The notes under the pieces were generated by a model that had not been told where the DNA came from, did no database searches, and was given only the letters and a program-made list of their open reading frames with translations. 64,000 nucleotides of DNA, taken from DASUBV01 sp035763085 (GTDB lineage Bacteria > Actinomycetota > Actinomycetes > Streptosporangiales > Streptosporangiaceae). The stretch is taken from NCBI GenBank assembly GCA_035763085.1, contig DASUBV010000036.1, forward strand, positions 1 to 64,000, read 5' to 3'. Both the position numbers and the translations under genes were made by a program. Each line of letters begins with the position of its first letter. Position 1 is the first letter of the stretch. Below, one piece after another: positions 23,800 through 32,519 of this stretch.

Positions 23800-26088
23800 T
23801 CAGCCAGCCGGGCGGCTGGCGAAGATGCCCGACCGGCGGATAACCTGCCAGCGCTGCCGGGTGCCCAGCAGCGCGGTGATCAGCGAGTGAATCGTGACCA
23901 GGTACATCAGCTGCCGGTAGACGACCTGCTGCAGCGGCAGCACCCACAGCGACCGCAGCCGCTCGCCGTCCAGGCGCAGCGCGTACGCGCCGGCCAGCGC
24001 CTGCAGCGCGACGAAGGTCAGCCAGAACAAGATCACCTTCACCGGGCTGAGGAACGCCAGCCCGTAGATGGAGAACACGTCGACGACCGGCGCGATCAGC
24101 GGCAGCAGGACGTGAAAGAACGCCAGGTAGGTGAGGCAGTACCGGCCGAACCGGCCCGACTGGCCGTGCTCGATGACCGACCGCCGGTGCTTCCACATCG
24201 CCTGCATCGTGCCGTAGGACCACCGGTACCGCTGCCGCCAGAACTGCCGCAGCGTGGACGGTGCCTCGGTCCAGGCGATCGCGTCCGGGACGTACACCAC
24301 GCGCCACGGGGACCGGCACAGCGCCATGGTCAGGTCGGTGTCCTCGGCCAGCGTGTCAGTGCTGATGCCGCCGACCGCGGCCAGCGCCGCCCGGCGGAAC
24401 GCGCCGATCGCGCCCGGCACCGTGGGCATGGTGCCCAGCATGTCGAACAGCCGCCGGTCCAGGTTGAAGCCCATCACGTACTCAAGGTGCTGCCAGCCGC
24501 CGAGCAGGCCGCGGCGGTTGCCGACCTTGGTGTTGCCGCTGACCGCCCCGACGCGCGGGTCGGCCAGCGGCGCGATCAGAGTGCCGATGGTGTCGGGCTG
24601 GAAGATGGTATCGCCGTCCACGAGGATGAGGACCTCGCTGCGCGCCACCGCGATGCCGTGCATGAGCGCGCCGGGCTTGCCGGCGTTGGCCTGGCGGATG
24701 ACCCGGACGTACCCGATGCCCAGGGCTTCGGCGATGGCGGCGGTGTCGTCGGCCGAGCCGTCATCCACGACGATGATCTCCAGCCGGCCCCGGTAGGTGC
24801 TGGCCACCATGGACCGCACGGTGGCCGCGATCCCCGCCGCCTCGTTATAGGCAGGAATCACCACCGACACATCCGGCACGAACGGCCGGCCGGGGCGCGG
24901 CCGCTGTGCCGTGCGGCGGCGGTCCCGGCGCGCGTGCGCCCGGGCGAACCCGACGAGCAGGGTCAGCCGGATGAAGGAGAGCACGCTGGCCGCGATGAGC
25001 AGGATCGCCAGCACGGCGACCATGTGGTCGGCGGCCTGCTGGGTCAGCACCAGCGCGGTGCCGGCCAGTCGCTGGGAGGAGGTGGCCGGCACGTCCCCGG
25101 CCGGCAGCCCCAGGCCCTGGCTGACGGTGGTGAACCGGTAACCCCTGGCGCGCAGCCGGGTGATGATGGCGGGCAGCGCGGCGACGGTCTGGCTGCGGTT
25201 CCCGCCGCCGTCGTGGAACATGACGATCGCGCCCCGGCCGTGGTGCGGCATCGCGGCCGCGACGATGCGCCGGACGCCGGGCCTGGCCCAGTCCTTCGTG
25301 TCGAGGTTAGTGAAGACGACCAGGTAGCCGTCGTGGCCGGCTCGCCGCGCCGCCCGCCAGTCAGCCTCGGTCATCGCGTCCGGCTCGGAGGAGTACGGCA
25401 TCCGCAGCAGCCGGGTGCGGACGCCCGCCGCGCCGGCCAGCGCGTTCTGGGCGAGAGTCAGCTCGAAGTTCTCCCGCCAGCCGGCGGTGGCCAGGCTGGC
25501 GTGGGTGTAGGTGTGCGAGCCAACCTCGCTGCCGTCTCGCACTTCGTCGCGCACCAGGCCCGGGTAGCTGGCCACGTGCGCGCCGACGAGGAAGAACGTC
25601 GCCGGCACCCGGTACCGGTGCAGGACGGCCAGGATCCGCGGCGTCCAGGTCGGATCAGGGCCGTCGTCGAAAGTCAGGGCCACGGTCCGGCGCGGCATGG
25701 AGTAGCTGTGCTCGCGCGACCCGGTGGCCTGGATGACCGGGCCGCCGCCGGTCACCCTGGCGGGCGCGGCTGCGGCCGGCGGCCCGGCGGACGGCTCATC
25801 GGCGCTGTTCTCGCCCAGCACGCCGCGCGTATAGCCCTCGATGAGCAGGCCCACCGCGAAGACGAGCATGACCATGGTGACCAGTACCCAGTGCCCGCGC
25901 GGCGCCCGGGACCGCTGGTGGCCAGACCACGACTGGCTCGGCGGCGCGCCGCCGGCCGCCCGGTTATGGTCGGCTGCCGCCCGGCGCCCGGCCGCCGCCG
26001 GCCGCCCGGCCGCTGGAGGACGCCCGGCTGGCGGCCGGCGCCCGGCCGCCGGGGGAGGAGCGGATCTCAGCGGCGGCTCAGGGCGCAT
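23800..26088 (-). CDS. Fused polysaccharide (NodB) deacetylase - family 2 glycosyltransferase
   Basis: Membrane enzyme of 762 aa joining two activities. A Pro/Ala-rich cytoplasmic N-terminus leads to one transmembrane segment (about 66-86). Then comes an extracellular NodB deacetylase (about 130-340) with TFDDGPD (139-145), the metal-binding SHTYTH and late MFHDG motifs. A second transmembrane segment (about 360-385) returns to a processive GT2 domain (about 410-640): VSVVIPAYNE, DDGSADDT, DGDT, EDTDL and the QRYRW motif. Several C-terminal helices follow. It resembles HasA/IcaA-like synthases fused to IcaB-like deacetylases, suggesting synthesis and partial de-N-acetylation of an amino-sugar exopolysaccharide. 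ATG at 26088 overlaps the upstream anchored-protein gene by 11 bp. A GAGGAG-like site is absent, consistent with coupling. Confidence 0.85.
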   Translation of the reverse strand: MRPEPPLRSAPPPAAGRRPPAGRPPAAGRPAAAGRRAAADHNRAAGGAPPSQSWSGHQRSRAPRGHWVLVTMVMLVFAVGLLIEGYTRGVLGENSADEPSAGPPAAAAPARVTGGGPVIQATGSREHSYSMPRRTVALTFDDGPDPTWTPRILAVLHRYRVPATFFLVGAHVASYPGLVRDEVRDGSEVGSHTYTHASLATAGWRENFELTLAQNALAGAAGVRTRLLRMPYSSEPDAMTEADWRAARRAGHDGYLVVFTNLDTKDWARPGVRRIVAAAMPHHGRGAIVMFHDGGGNRSQTVAALPAIITRLRARGYRFTTVSQGLGLPAGDVPATSSQRLAGTALVLTQQAADHMVAVLAILLIAASVLSFIRLTLLVGFARAHARRDRRRTAQRPRPGRPFVPDVSVVIPAYNEAAGIAATVRSMVASTYRGRLEIIVVDDGSADDTAAIAEALGIGYVRVIRQANAGKPGALMHGIAVARSEVLILVDGDTIFQPDTIGTLIAPLADPRVGAVSGNTKVGNRRGLLGGWQHLEYVMGFNLDRRLFDMLGTMPTVPGAIGAFRRAALAAVGGISTDTLAEDTDLTMALCRSPWRVVYVPDAIAWTEAPSTLRQFWRQRYRWSYGTMQAMWKHRRSVIEHGQSGRFGRYCLTYLAFFHVLLPLIAPVVDVFSIYGLAFLSPVKVILFWLTFVALQALAGAYALRLDGERLRSLWVLPLQQVVYRQLMYLVTIHSLITALLGTRQRWQVIRRSGIFASRPAG

Positions 26089-26500
26089 GCCCGCTCTTGT
26101 GCGGGTTAGGGGTCTTGGTCTGGCCCGGCGGGGTGCGCCCGGCCGGGTTCGTCGGCCCGGGCGTCGCCGACGCGGTGGGGCTGGTCGGTGCCGTGCCGCC
26201 CGTCCCGGAGGCTGTGGGAGCGGGCGCAGAGGGGGAGCTGCGCAGGCCAGGCTGCGCGGCCCCGGGCGACTGGCTGCCTGCGTGCCGGGCGTTATGGCCG
26301 CCGCCCGGCTGGCCCGATACGGCAGCGGCCGGCCTCTTCGGCGCCACCCACTGAGTGAGCGGGGCCTGCGGGCCACCCGCCATCGCCACCACGACGGCAA
26401 CCAGGCAGATGGCCAGAGCCGCGATCACGCTGAGTCCGGCCCGGCGCAGGAGCCGCCGCCGCCTGCCCGACGGATCAGCAAAAACCGGCGCAGAATCCAC
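26078..26500 (-). CDS. Membrane-anchored Pro/Thr/Ser-rich protein, partner of the fused synthase
   Basis: 140 aa. A basic cytoplasmic tail (RRRRLLRRAG) is followed by one transmembrane helix (about 24-44) and an extracellular tail of about 95 residues rich in Pro, Thr, Ser, Gly and Ala. GTG at 26500 follows a TACACT element by six bases, a leaderless start. The coding end overlaps the deacetylase-GT2 start by 11 bp, so the two are almost certainly co-expressed. It could be a wall-spanning linker or an O-glycosylated scaffold; no catalytic motif is seen. Confidence 0.65.
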   Translation of the reverse strand: MDSAPVFADPSGRRRRLLRRAGLSVIAALAICLVAVVVAMAGGPQAPLTQWVAPKRPAAAVSGQPGGGHNARHAGSQSPGAAQPGLRSSPSAPAPTASGTGGTAPTSPTASATPGPTNPAGRTPPGQTKTPNPHKSGHAP

Positions 26501-26506
26501 GCGGGG

Positions 26507-26512
26507 AGTGTA
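26507..26512 (-). promoter_or_regulatory. Candidate -10 element of the exopolysaccharide pair
   Basis: TACACT on the minus strand, six bases from GTG 26500. It would drive both the anchored protein and the fused synthase. Confidence 0.5.
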
Positions 26513-26550
26513 GCGGTGGCCAGCTGTCCAGGCTTGCAGATCCCCGAGGA

Positions 26551-28014
26551 TCAGCTGGAAAGGCCAGGTCGGATGTCCCGCTTCGTGCGCCGGCGCCCGG
26601 AGCTGGCGGCGAGCACGACCGCCGTGGCCGCGCAGGCCGCCGCGTTGACGGCCAGCGCCGTGCTGACTCCGCGCAGAACGTTGCCGGCCGTCGCCGCGCC
26701 CAGCGCGTGAATCCGCGCGGTGGCTATCGCGGACATGACCGGGATGCCCATCGTGATCCCGACCTGCTGGCTCATCGTGGTGAGTCCGGTGGCCAGGCCC
26801 TGCTCGGCGTCGGGCAGCCCGGAGGTCGCGGTGACCATGAACCCGACGATGGCCACGAGGTTCGCCACGCCGCCCGCGAAGGTTGCCGCCAGAAATACGA
26901 TGACCCAGCCGGGCTGCGGGCCGAGGAAGACTAGCGGCACGGTCGCCGCGGCCTGGACGCTGAAGCCGAGCACGATGGCTGCCCGGCTGCCGACGGCGCT
27001 GATCAGCCGGGGGCCGAGCAGGCCGCCGAGCACCGTCCCGGCGCCGAGCACGGCGAAGGACAGGCCGGCCTGCAGCGGCGAGTAGCCGCGGACCTTCTGC
27101 AGGTAGAGCGTCAGCAGGAAGACCACCGAGGTCTCGGTGGCGAAGGCGAGCAGCCCGGCGGCGTTGCCCCACGCGACCGTCCGCCGCCGTAGCACCGGCA
27201 GCGGCACCAGCGGCTGGGCCGCGGCCCGCTCCACGACCCAGAACCCTGCCAGCGCCGCCCCGCCGGCCAGCAGCGCGCCATAGCACAGCGGGCTGGCCCA
27301 GGACCGCTGCCCGGCCTGCGTCAGGCCGAACACCACCGCCAGCAGCCCGAGCGTGACCAGCACCGCACCGGGCAGGTCCAGCCGGGGCCGGCGAGCAGGC
27401 CGGCTCTCGGTCAGCACGAGCGGGCCGGCGGTCAGGACCGCGGCCGCGACCGCCACGTTGATGAAGAACGCCCACCGCCAGCTGAGCAGGTCGGTGAGGA
27501 CGCCGCCGAGAACGGCCCCGGTCGTGAACCCCGCGGCCATCAGCGCCCCGTTCAGCCCGAGCGCCCGGTCGCGCACCGGCCCCTCCGGGAACGACGTCGT
27601 CAGCAGCGACAGCGCTGCCGGCGTGACCGCCGCGGTGGCCAGGCCCTGCGCGACCCTGGCCGCGATCAGCAGCCATGGTGCCGCGGCCAGCCCGCCGGTC
27701 AGCGAGGCGATGCCGAGCACGGCGATGCCGCCCAGGAACACGCGGCGGCGGCCGGCCAGGTCGGCCAGCCGCCCGAAGAACAAGGTGAAGCCGGCGGCAC
27801 ACAGCGCGAATGCCGTGACGATCCACTGCAGGCTGTCCAGCGAGAACCCGGTGTCCGCGCCGATTCTCGGCAGGGCGACGTTGAGGATGGAGAAGTCGAC
27901 GGCGAGGGTAAAGCTGGCGGTGAGCAGCACTGCCAGGGTCAGCCGCGGCCGGCCGCCTGTCCCGGCCGGGCGAGCCAGCCCGGCGGCCCGGTCCTGCTGG
28001 TGGGTGGTGGTCAT
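26551..28014 (-). CDS. MFS transporter, DHA2 family (14-helix drug exporter type)
   Basis: Proton antiporter, 487 aa, with 14 predicted helices. DHA2 signatures are present: LDSLQWIVTAFALCAAGFTLFFGRLADLAGRRRVFLGG (motif A region) and a motif C-like stretch near GLNGALMAAGFTTGAVLGGVL. ATG at 28014 has AGGAAGGA five bases upstream. It is divergent from an XRE regulator 190 bp away, the usual arrangement of a pump and its local repressor. Substrate unknown. Confidence 0.9.
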   Translation of the reverse strand: MTTTHQQDRAAGLARPAGTGGRPRLTLAVLLTASFTLAVDFSILNVALPRIGADTGFSLDSLQWIVTAFALCAAGFTLFFGRLADLAGRRRVFLGGIAVLGIASLTGGLAAAPWLLIAARVAQGLATAAVTPAALSLLTTSFPEGPVRDRALGLNGALMAAGFTTGAVLGGVLTDLLSWRWAFFINVAVAAAVLTAGPLVLTESRPARRPRLDLPGAVLVTLGLLAVVFGLTQAGQRSWASPLCYGALLAGGAALAGFWVVERAAAQPLVPLPVLRRRTVAWGNAAGLLAFATETSVVFLLTLYLQKVRGYSPLQAGLSFAVLGAGTVLGGLLGPRLISAVGSRAAIVLGFSVQAAATVPLVFLGPQPGWVIVFLAATFAGGVANLVAIVGFMVTATSGLPDAEQGLATGLTTMSQQVGITMGIPVMSAIATARIHALGAATAGNVLRGVSTALAVNAAACAATAVVLAASSGRRRTKRDIRPGLSS

Positions 28015-28190
28015 CTGAGTCCTTCCTCGTCCGGCCGGGCGGCGAGCCCGTCCTGCCCTGACGAGCGTGCGGCCGGCGGCGGCCGGCCGCCACGCCCCGC
28101 TCAGCCGGCTCAGCCGGGGCCTAGTACCGGGCTGGCGGGTACTGCGCTCCCTGGCACCGGCAGGGACAGGCAGCCCGCCGCGGGCCGGGG

Positions 28191-28196
28191 CATACT
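28191..28196 (+). promoter_or_regulatory. Candidate -10 element of the XRE regulator
   Basis: CATACT, seven bases before ATG 28204, identical to the -10 element proposed for argG. No ribosome site. Confidence 0.4.
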
Positions 28197-28203
28197 GGCG
28201 GGC

Positions 28204-29109
28204 ATGAGCTCGGTGCACGCGTCCGGGACCGGCAGCCTGGGCGAGTTCCTGCGCAGTCGGCGTGCCCGGCTCAGCCCGGCCGAGGCCGGGATCGCCTCCT
28301 ACGGCGCCCGCCGGGTGCCGGGGCTGCGCCGCGAGGAGCTGGCCCAGCTGGCCGGGGTCAGCACGACTTACTACACGCGCCTGGAGCAGGGGCTCAGCCG
28401 CAACGCCTCAGCTGAGGTGATCGAGGCGATCGCCGCGGCGCTGCGGCTCGGTGCCGACGAGCGCGCCCACCTGCGTGACCTTGCCCGCCCGGCCCGGCCG
28501 CGGCGGCGCCGCCCGGCCTCGCCTGCCGCTGCGCGGCCGGGCACCGTCCGGCTGATCACCGCCATGACCGACGTGCCAGCGCTGGTCATGGACCGGCGCA
28601 GCGACGTGCTGGCCTGGAACCGGCTCGGCCACGCGCTGCTGGCCGGTCATCTGGAGGCGGGCGCCCCGGACCGGGCCGCCGCCCGGCCCAACCTGACCCG
28701 GATGCTCTTTCTTGACCCCCGGACCCGCGAGCTGTACCCGCGGTGGGCGGAGGAGGCCGCGCGTGCCGTCGCGTCCCTGCGCATGGTGGCCGGCCGCTAC
28801 CGGGGCGACCGTCAGCTCAGCGAGCTGGTCGGCGAGCTGACCGTCAGCAGCGATGAGTTCGCCCGGCTATGGGCCCGGCACCCGGTGCTCAACTGCTTCG
28901 CCGGCGTCAAGCAGTTCCGGCATCCGGTGGTCGGCGACTTCGAGCTGGACTTCGAGGTGCTGCACCTGCCCGATGACTCGGGCCAGCGGATCCTGACCTA
29001 CACCGCCATCCCCGGCACGGCCTCGGAAGGCGCCTTGCTCCTGCTGGCTAGCAGAGCGGCAGGCAGTCCGGGTCGCCGGGAGCCGGCCCGCGATCCCCGG
29101 CGGTCCTGA
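28204..29109 (+). CDS. XRE-family regulator with MmyB-like ligand-binding domain
   Basis: 301 aa. The XRE helix-turn-helix spans about 10-95 (LGEFLRSRRARLSP, then VPGLRREELAQLAGVSTTYYTRLEQG). The MmyB-like PAS-fold domain (about 110-285) shows LVMDRRSDVLAWNRLGHAL and the closing FEVLHLPDDSGQRILTYTA. Such proteins in actinomycetes often repress or activate an adjacent MFS or oxidoreductase gene; here the divergent DHA2 pump is the obvious target. The last 62 bp overlap the convergent AfsR-like gene. Confidence 0.88.
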   Translation: MSSVHASGTGSLGEFLRSRRARLSPAEAGIASYGARRVPGLRREELAQLAGVSTTYYTRLEQGLSRNASAEVIEAIAAALRLGADERAHLRDLARPARPRRRRPASPAAARPGTVRLITAMTDVPALVMDRRSDVLAWNRLGHALLAGHLEAGAPDRAAARPNLTRMLFLDPRTRELYPRWAEEAARAVASLRMVAGRYRGDRQLSELVGELTVSSDEFARLWARHPVLNCFAGVKQFRHPVVGDFELDFEVLHLPDDSGQRILTYTAIPGTASEGALLLLASRAAGSPGRREPARDPRRS

Positions 29110-32100
29110 CCTCCGGCACCTGGTCCAGGATGTCCAGGATCCGCCTGGCGCGGGCCTGCCCCAGCAGATGCCCGGTTTCCCGGTGCACCGCCACGGCCGC
29201 CCTGGCGTAGTCGCGTGCCTCGGCCGGCTGGCCCGCCTCCAGCGCGATGGCCGCCAGCGCCGTCAGCGCGCGGCCCTCGAGCATCCGCAGCCCGGTCTGC
29301 CGGGTGATCAGCAGGGCCCGCTCGGCAGCCGCGCGTGCCTCGCCCGGCCGGCCCAGGTCGGAGTGCGTCAGGGCCAGGCCGGTCAGCGCGGCCGCCTCGC
29401 CCTGCCGGTAGCCCGCCTCGCTGGCGGACTGCAGCGCTTCGGTGTGGTGCCGCAGCCCGGTCGCCGGGTCGCCGAGGTGACGGGCCAGCGTCCCCAGCGT
29501 GTTGCTGGCATCGACCTCGATCCGGCGGTCACCCGACTCGCGGGCCAGCGCCAGGCTGGCCGCGGCCCGCTGGCGGGCGAGCTGCGGCTGGCCCGCGTCC
29601 AGGTGCAGCTCGGCGAGGTTGTTGAGGTCGTCGGCTTCGCCTTCCCGGCTGCCGGTCTCGCGATGCAGGTCCAGGGCCTGCTCCAGGTGCCGCCGGGCTT
29701 CCTCCAGCCGGCCGGAGACGACGAAGGCACAGCCGATGCTGTTGAGCATGTTGCCCTCGGCGTGCCGGGCGCCGATCTCCCGGTAGAGGGCCAGGGCCCG
29801 GGCCAGGCAGTCGACCGCCTCGGCCGGGCGGCCCAGTTCCAGCAGCACGTTGCCGAGGTTGCCCAGGCTGGTCGCCTCGCCGCCGCGGCCGCCGGTCTGC
29901 CGGTAAATGTCGCGGGCCTGGCGGTGATGCTCGGCGGCCTCGGTCAGCCGGCCCTGGTCACGGTAGACGTTGGCCAGGCTGCCCAGCGCCGCCGCGGCGC
30001 CCTGCGGCCAGCCGGCCGCCCCGGCCAGGTCCCTGGCCTGGATCAGGTGCGAAGCAGCGGCCGGGTACCGGGTCAGCCACCGCTGGGCCTGGGCCAGCGA
30101 CAGGTGGGCCGCGGCCATAGCCTGGTGCTCCGGCTGCGGCCCGGCGGCCGCCGCGGCCAGCCCGGCCTCGGCGACGGCCAGCCAGTCGGTGGCGTAGCGG
30201 CGCATCCAGAAGTAGCCGCGCATCGCATCGGCGATCAGCCAGGCCGGCTCGCGCGGGCCGTGCTCGCCGGCCCAGGTGACGATGGCCACCAGGTTGGGCC
30301 GCTCCGCCTCCAGCCAGGCCAGGGCGCCGGCGTGCGTGGCGAGCCCCAGCACGGTCGCCGGAGCGCCGGCGCCGGCGGCCGGGGCGCCGTATTTCGCTGG
30401 CAGCGGCAGCCGCTGCATGTGGGGGTGCAGGACCCGCGCGGCGGCATCGGCTGCCCGCAGGTAGAACTCGCACAGCCGCGCTGCGGCCGCCTCACGGTCA
30501 GCGGCGCTGGCTTCCCGCGCCGCGCGCTCCCCGGCATACAGGCGCAGCAGGTCGTGCACGGCGAACCGGCCGGCGGCTGGCTCATCCACCAGGTGCGCGC
30601 TGGTCAGGTCGGCCAGCACCGCACGCGCCTGCGCGACGTCCAGGCCGGCCAGCGCGGCCGCGGCATGCACGCTGAGGTCGGCGCCCGGATGCAGGCCCAC
30701 GAGCTGGAACAGCTGCCGCGAGCCCGGGCTGAGCGTGGCGTACGACAGGTCGAACGCCGCCCGGACCGCGGACTGCTCATCACCGGCCACCGACAGCACG
30801 GCCAGCCGGTTGCCCTCGCGCAGCTCCGCGACCAGGCTGGCCACCGGCTGATCCGGGTGCCGGGTCAGGTGCGCGGCGGCAATGCGCAGGGCCAGCGGCA
30901 GGCGGGCGCACAGCGCCGCCACCTCGGCCACGGCTACCGGATCGGCGCCGGTCCGCGGGGCGCCGAGCAGGCCGGCCAGCAGCGCCAGCGCCTCATCGGT
31001 GCGCAGCACCGGCAGGATCAGCGACTGCGCCCCCTCGCGGACGGTCAGCCCGTCCAGCCGGTCCCGGCTGGTGATCACGGTCATGCAGCCGGGACCGCCT
31101 GGCAGCAGCGGGCGCACCTGATCCGGGCCGCGGGCGTTGTCCAGCACGACCAGGACCCGCCGGTCGGCCAGCAGGCTGCGGTACAGCGCCGAGGCTTCAT
31201 CGGCCTCCAGCGGGATCCGCTCGGCGGACACGCCGAGGGCACGCAGGAACCCGGCCAGCGCCCGCTCCGGCGGCATCGGCGAGCCGGGCGCGTACCCGGC
31301 CAGGTTGACGTAGAGCTGCCCGTCTCCGAACGTCTCCCGGTGCTGATGCGCCCAGTGCACGGCCAGCGCCGTCTTGCCCACGCCCGCGGTCCCGGCGATC
31401 ACCACGATGGGACCGGCCGGCGGCCGCGCGGCCAGCTGCCGGTCCAGGCCGGCCAGCGCCTCGGCCCGTCCGGCGAACCCGGCCGCCGCGGGCGGCAGCT
31501 GGGCAGGTACCGGGCCGGCCGCGCCGCCGCCCGGCCCGGTACCGCCCGGCCCGGTATCACCCGGCCCCGAACCGCCGGCCGGTGCGCCGGCCGGCCGGGC
31601 CCCGGCCTGCCGCGCGGGCTGCGGGGTGAGGGCGCCGGGGTCGTTGCGCAGGATCGCCAGCTCGAGCTGCTGCAGTGCCGGGCCCGCGTCCAGTCCCAGC
31701 TCGTCCGCCAGCTGCTCGCGGTAGCGCCGGTAGCCGGCCAGCGCCTCGGCCGCCCGCCCGTCCCGGTACCGCGCGAGCATCAGCTGGCCGGCCAGCCGCT
31801 CCCGGAGCGGGTAGGCGGCCACCAGGCCAGGCAGCTCGTCCAGCAGCTCGTGGTGGCGGCCCAGGCGCAGCTGGGCATCGAGCCGGTCCTCCACTGCGCC
31901 CAGCCGCGTTTCCTCCAGCCCGGCACACAGCCGCTGCTGGGCCTGCGGGGTCGCGACGCCGCTCAGCGCGGGGCCCGACCACAGCGCCAGGGCTTCCGCC
32001 AGCAGGGTGGCGCGCGCCTCGTCGTCCCCGGCGGCGCGCGCCCGGGCCAGCAGCGCGCGGAACCGGTGCACGTCAATGCTCATCGGGTCGGCGGCGAGCG

Positions 32101-32371
32101 CGTACCCCGAGCCGTGCAGCCGGATGCCGGCGCCGGTCACGCCGCGCAGGGCCGCCCGCAGTGCGGACACGCAGACCCGGATGGCGTGCGTGGCGGTGCG
32201 CGGGGGGTCATCGGGCCAGGCCAGGTCCACGAGCCGGGCCAGCTCGACCGGGCGGCCCGCCTCGAGGGCGAGGACAGCGAGCACCAGTCGCTGCTTGCGC
32301 GGTCCCAGCTCGATCTTCCGGTCGCCGTCCCAGGCTTCCACCGGCCCCAGCAGCCGCAGCGTCAGCCCCAT
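29048..32371 (-). CDS. AfsR/SARP-family transcriptional regulator with NB-ARC ATPase and TPRs
   Basis: Large cytoplasmic regulator, 1107 aa. An OmpR-type winged helix (about 1-95) and a BTAD domain (about 97-245) form the SARP part. A Gly/Pro linker follows, then an NB-ARC (STAND) ATPase with P-loop GTAGVGKTALA (327-337) and Walker B VLVVLDNAR. About 350 residues of tetratricopeptide repeats (LGSLANVYRDQGR, LGNLGNVLLELGRPAEA and similar) end the protein. AfsR-type proteins control secondary metabolism, sometimes after Ser/Thr kinase phosphorylation. ATG at 32371 sits six bases after a TAGGAT -10 element. No biosynthetic cluster is nearby, so the targets are probably distant. Confidence 0.92.
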   Translation of the reverse strand: MGLTLRLLGPVEAWDGDRKIELGPRKQRLVLAVLALEAGRPVELARLVDLAWPDDPPRTATHAIRVCVSALRAALRGVTGAGIRLHGSGYALAADPMSIDVHRFRALLARARAAGDDEARATLLAEALALWSGPALSGVATPQAQQRLCAGLEETRLGAVEDRLDAQLRLGRHHELLDELPGLVAAYPLRERLAGQLMLARYRDGRAAEALAGYRRYREQLADELGLDAGPALQQLELAILRNDPGALTPQPARQAGARPAGAPAGGSGPGDTGPGGTGPGGGAAGPVPAQLPPAAAGFAGRAEALAGLDRQLAARPPAGPIVVIAGTAGVGKTALAVHWAHQHRETFGDGQLYVNLAGYAPGSPMPPERALAGFLRALGVSAERIPLEADEASALYRSLLADRRVLVVLDNARGPDQVRPLLPGGPGCMTVITSRDRLDGLTVREGAQSLILPVLRTDEALALLAGLLGAPRTGADPVAVAEVAALCARLPLALRIAAAHLTRHPDQPVASLVAELREGNRLAVLSVAGDEQSAVRAAFDLSYATLSPGSRQLFQLVGLHPGADLSVHAAAALAGLDVAQARAVLADLTSAHLVDEPAAGRFAVHDLLRLYAGERAAREASAADREAAAARLCEFYLRAADAAARVLHPHMQRLPLPAKYGAPAAGAGAPATVLGLATHAGALAWLEAERPNLVAIVTWAGEHGPREPAWLIADAMRGYFWMRRYATDWLAVAEAGLAAAAAGPQPEHQAMAAAHLSLAQAQRWLTRYPAAASHLIQARDLAGAAGWPQGAAAALGSLANVYRDQGRLTEAAEHHRQARDIYRQTGGRGGEATSLGNLGNVLLELGRPAEAVDCLARALALYREIGARHAEGNMLNSIGCAFVVSGRLEEARRHLEQALDLHRETGSREGEADDLNNLAELHLDAGQPQLARQRAAASLALARESGDRRIEVDASNTLGTLARHLGDPATGLRHHTEALQSASEAGYRQGEAAALTGLALTHSDLGRPGEARAAAERALLITRQTGLRMLEGRALTALAAIALEAGQPAEARDYARAAVAVHRETGHLLGQARARRILDILDQVPEVRTAGDRGPAPGDPDCLPLC

Positions 32372-32377
32372 CTGCCG

Positions 32378-32383
32378 ATCCTA
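32378..32383 (-). promoter_or_regulatory. Candidate -10 element of the AfsR-like gene
   Basis: TAGGAT on the minus strand, six bases before ATG 32371. The AGGA inside it could also be read as a weak ribosome site. Confidence 0.45.
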
Positions 32384-32519
32384 AAAGCCATAACGCGGAC
32401 TATGAACAGATTCTGATCGGCCCGCGCCAGCATGAACTGCCAGCAACCCGGGCCGGGCGCCTTTCCGGCCGGCCCATTTCCCTGTCCGTCACCAGAACGC
32501 CCGGAGGAAGAGCAGTCTC

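Noticed and set aside
22567..26109. An 1180-codon open frame on the plus strand opposite the sugar dehydrogenase and the deacetylase-glycosyltransferase
   Set aside because: Composition is Arg/Gly/Ala/His-heavy and without motifs, while the opposite strand carries clear families across the whole stretch. High GC keeps antisense frames open.
29168..32416. A 1082-codon open frame on the plus strand opposite the AfsR-like gene
   Set aside because: The opposite strand has SARP, NB-ARC and TPR motifs throughout; this frame has shadow-type composition.
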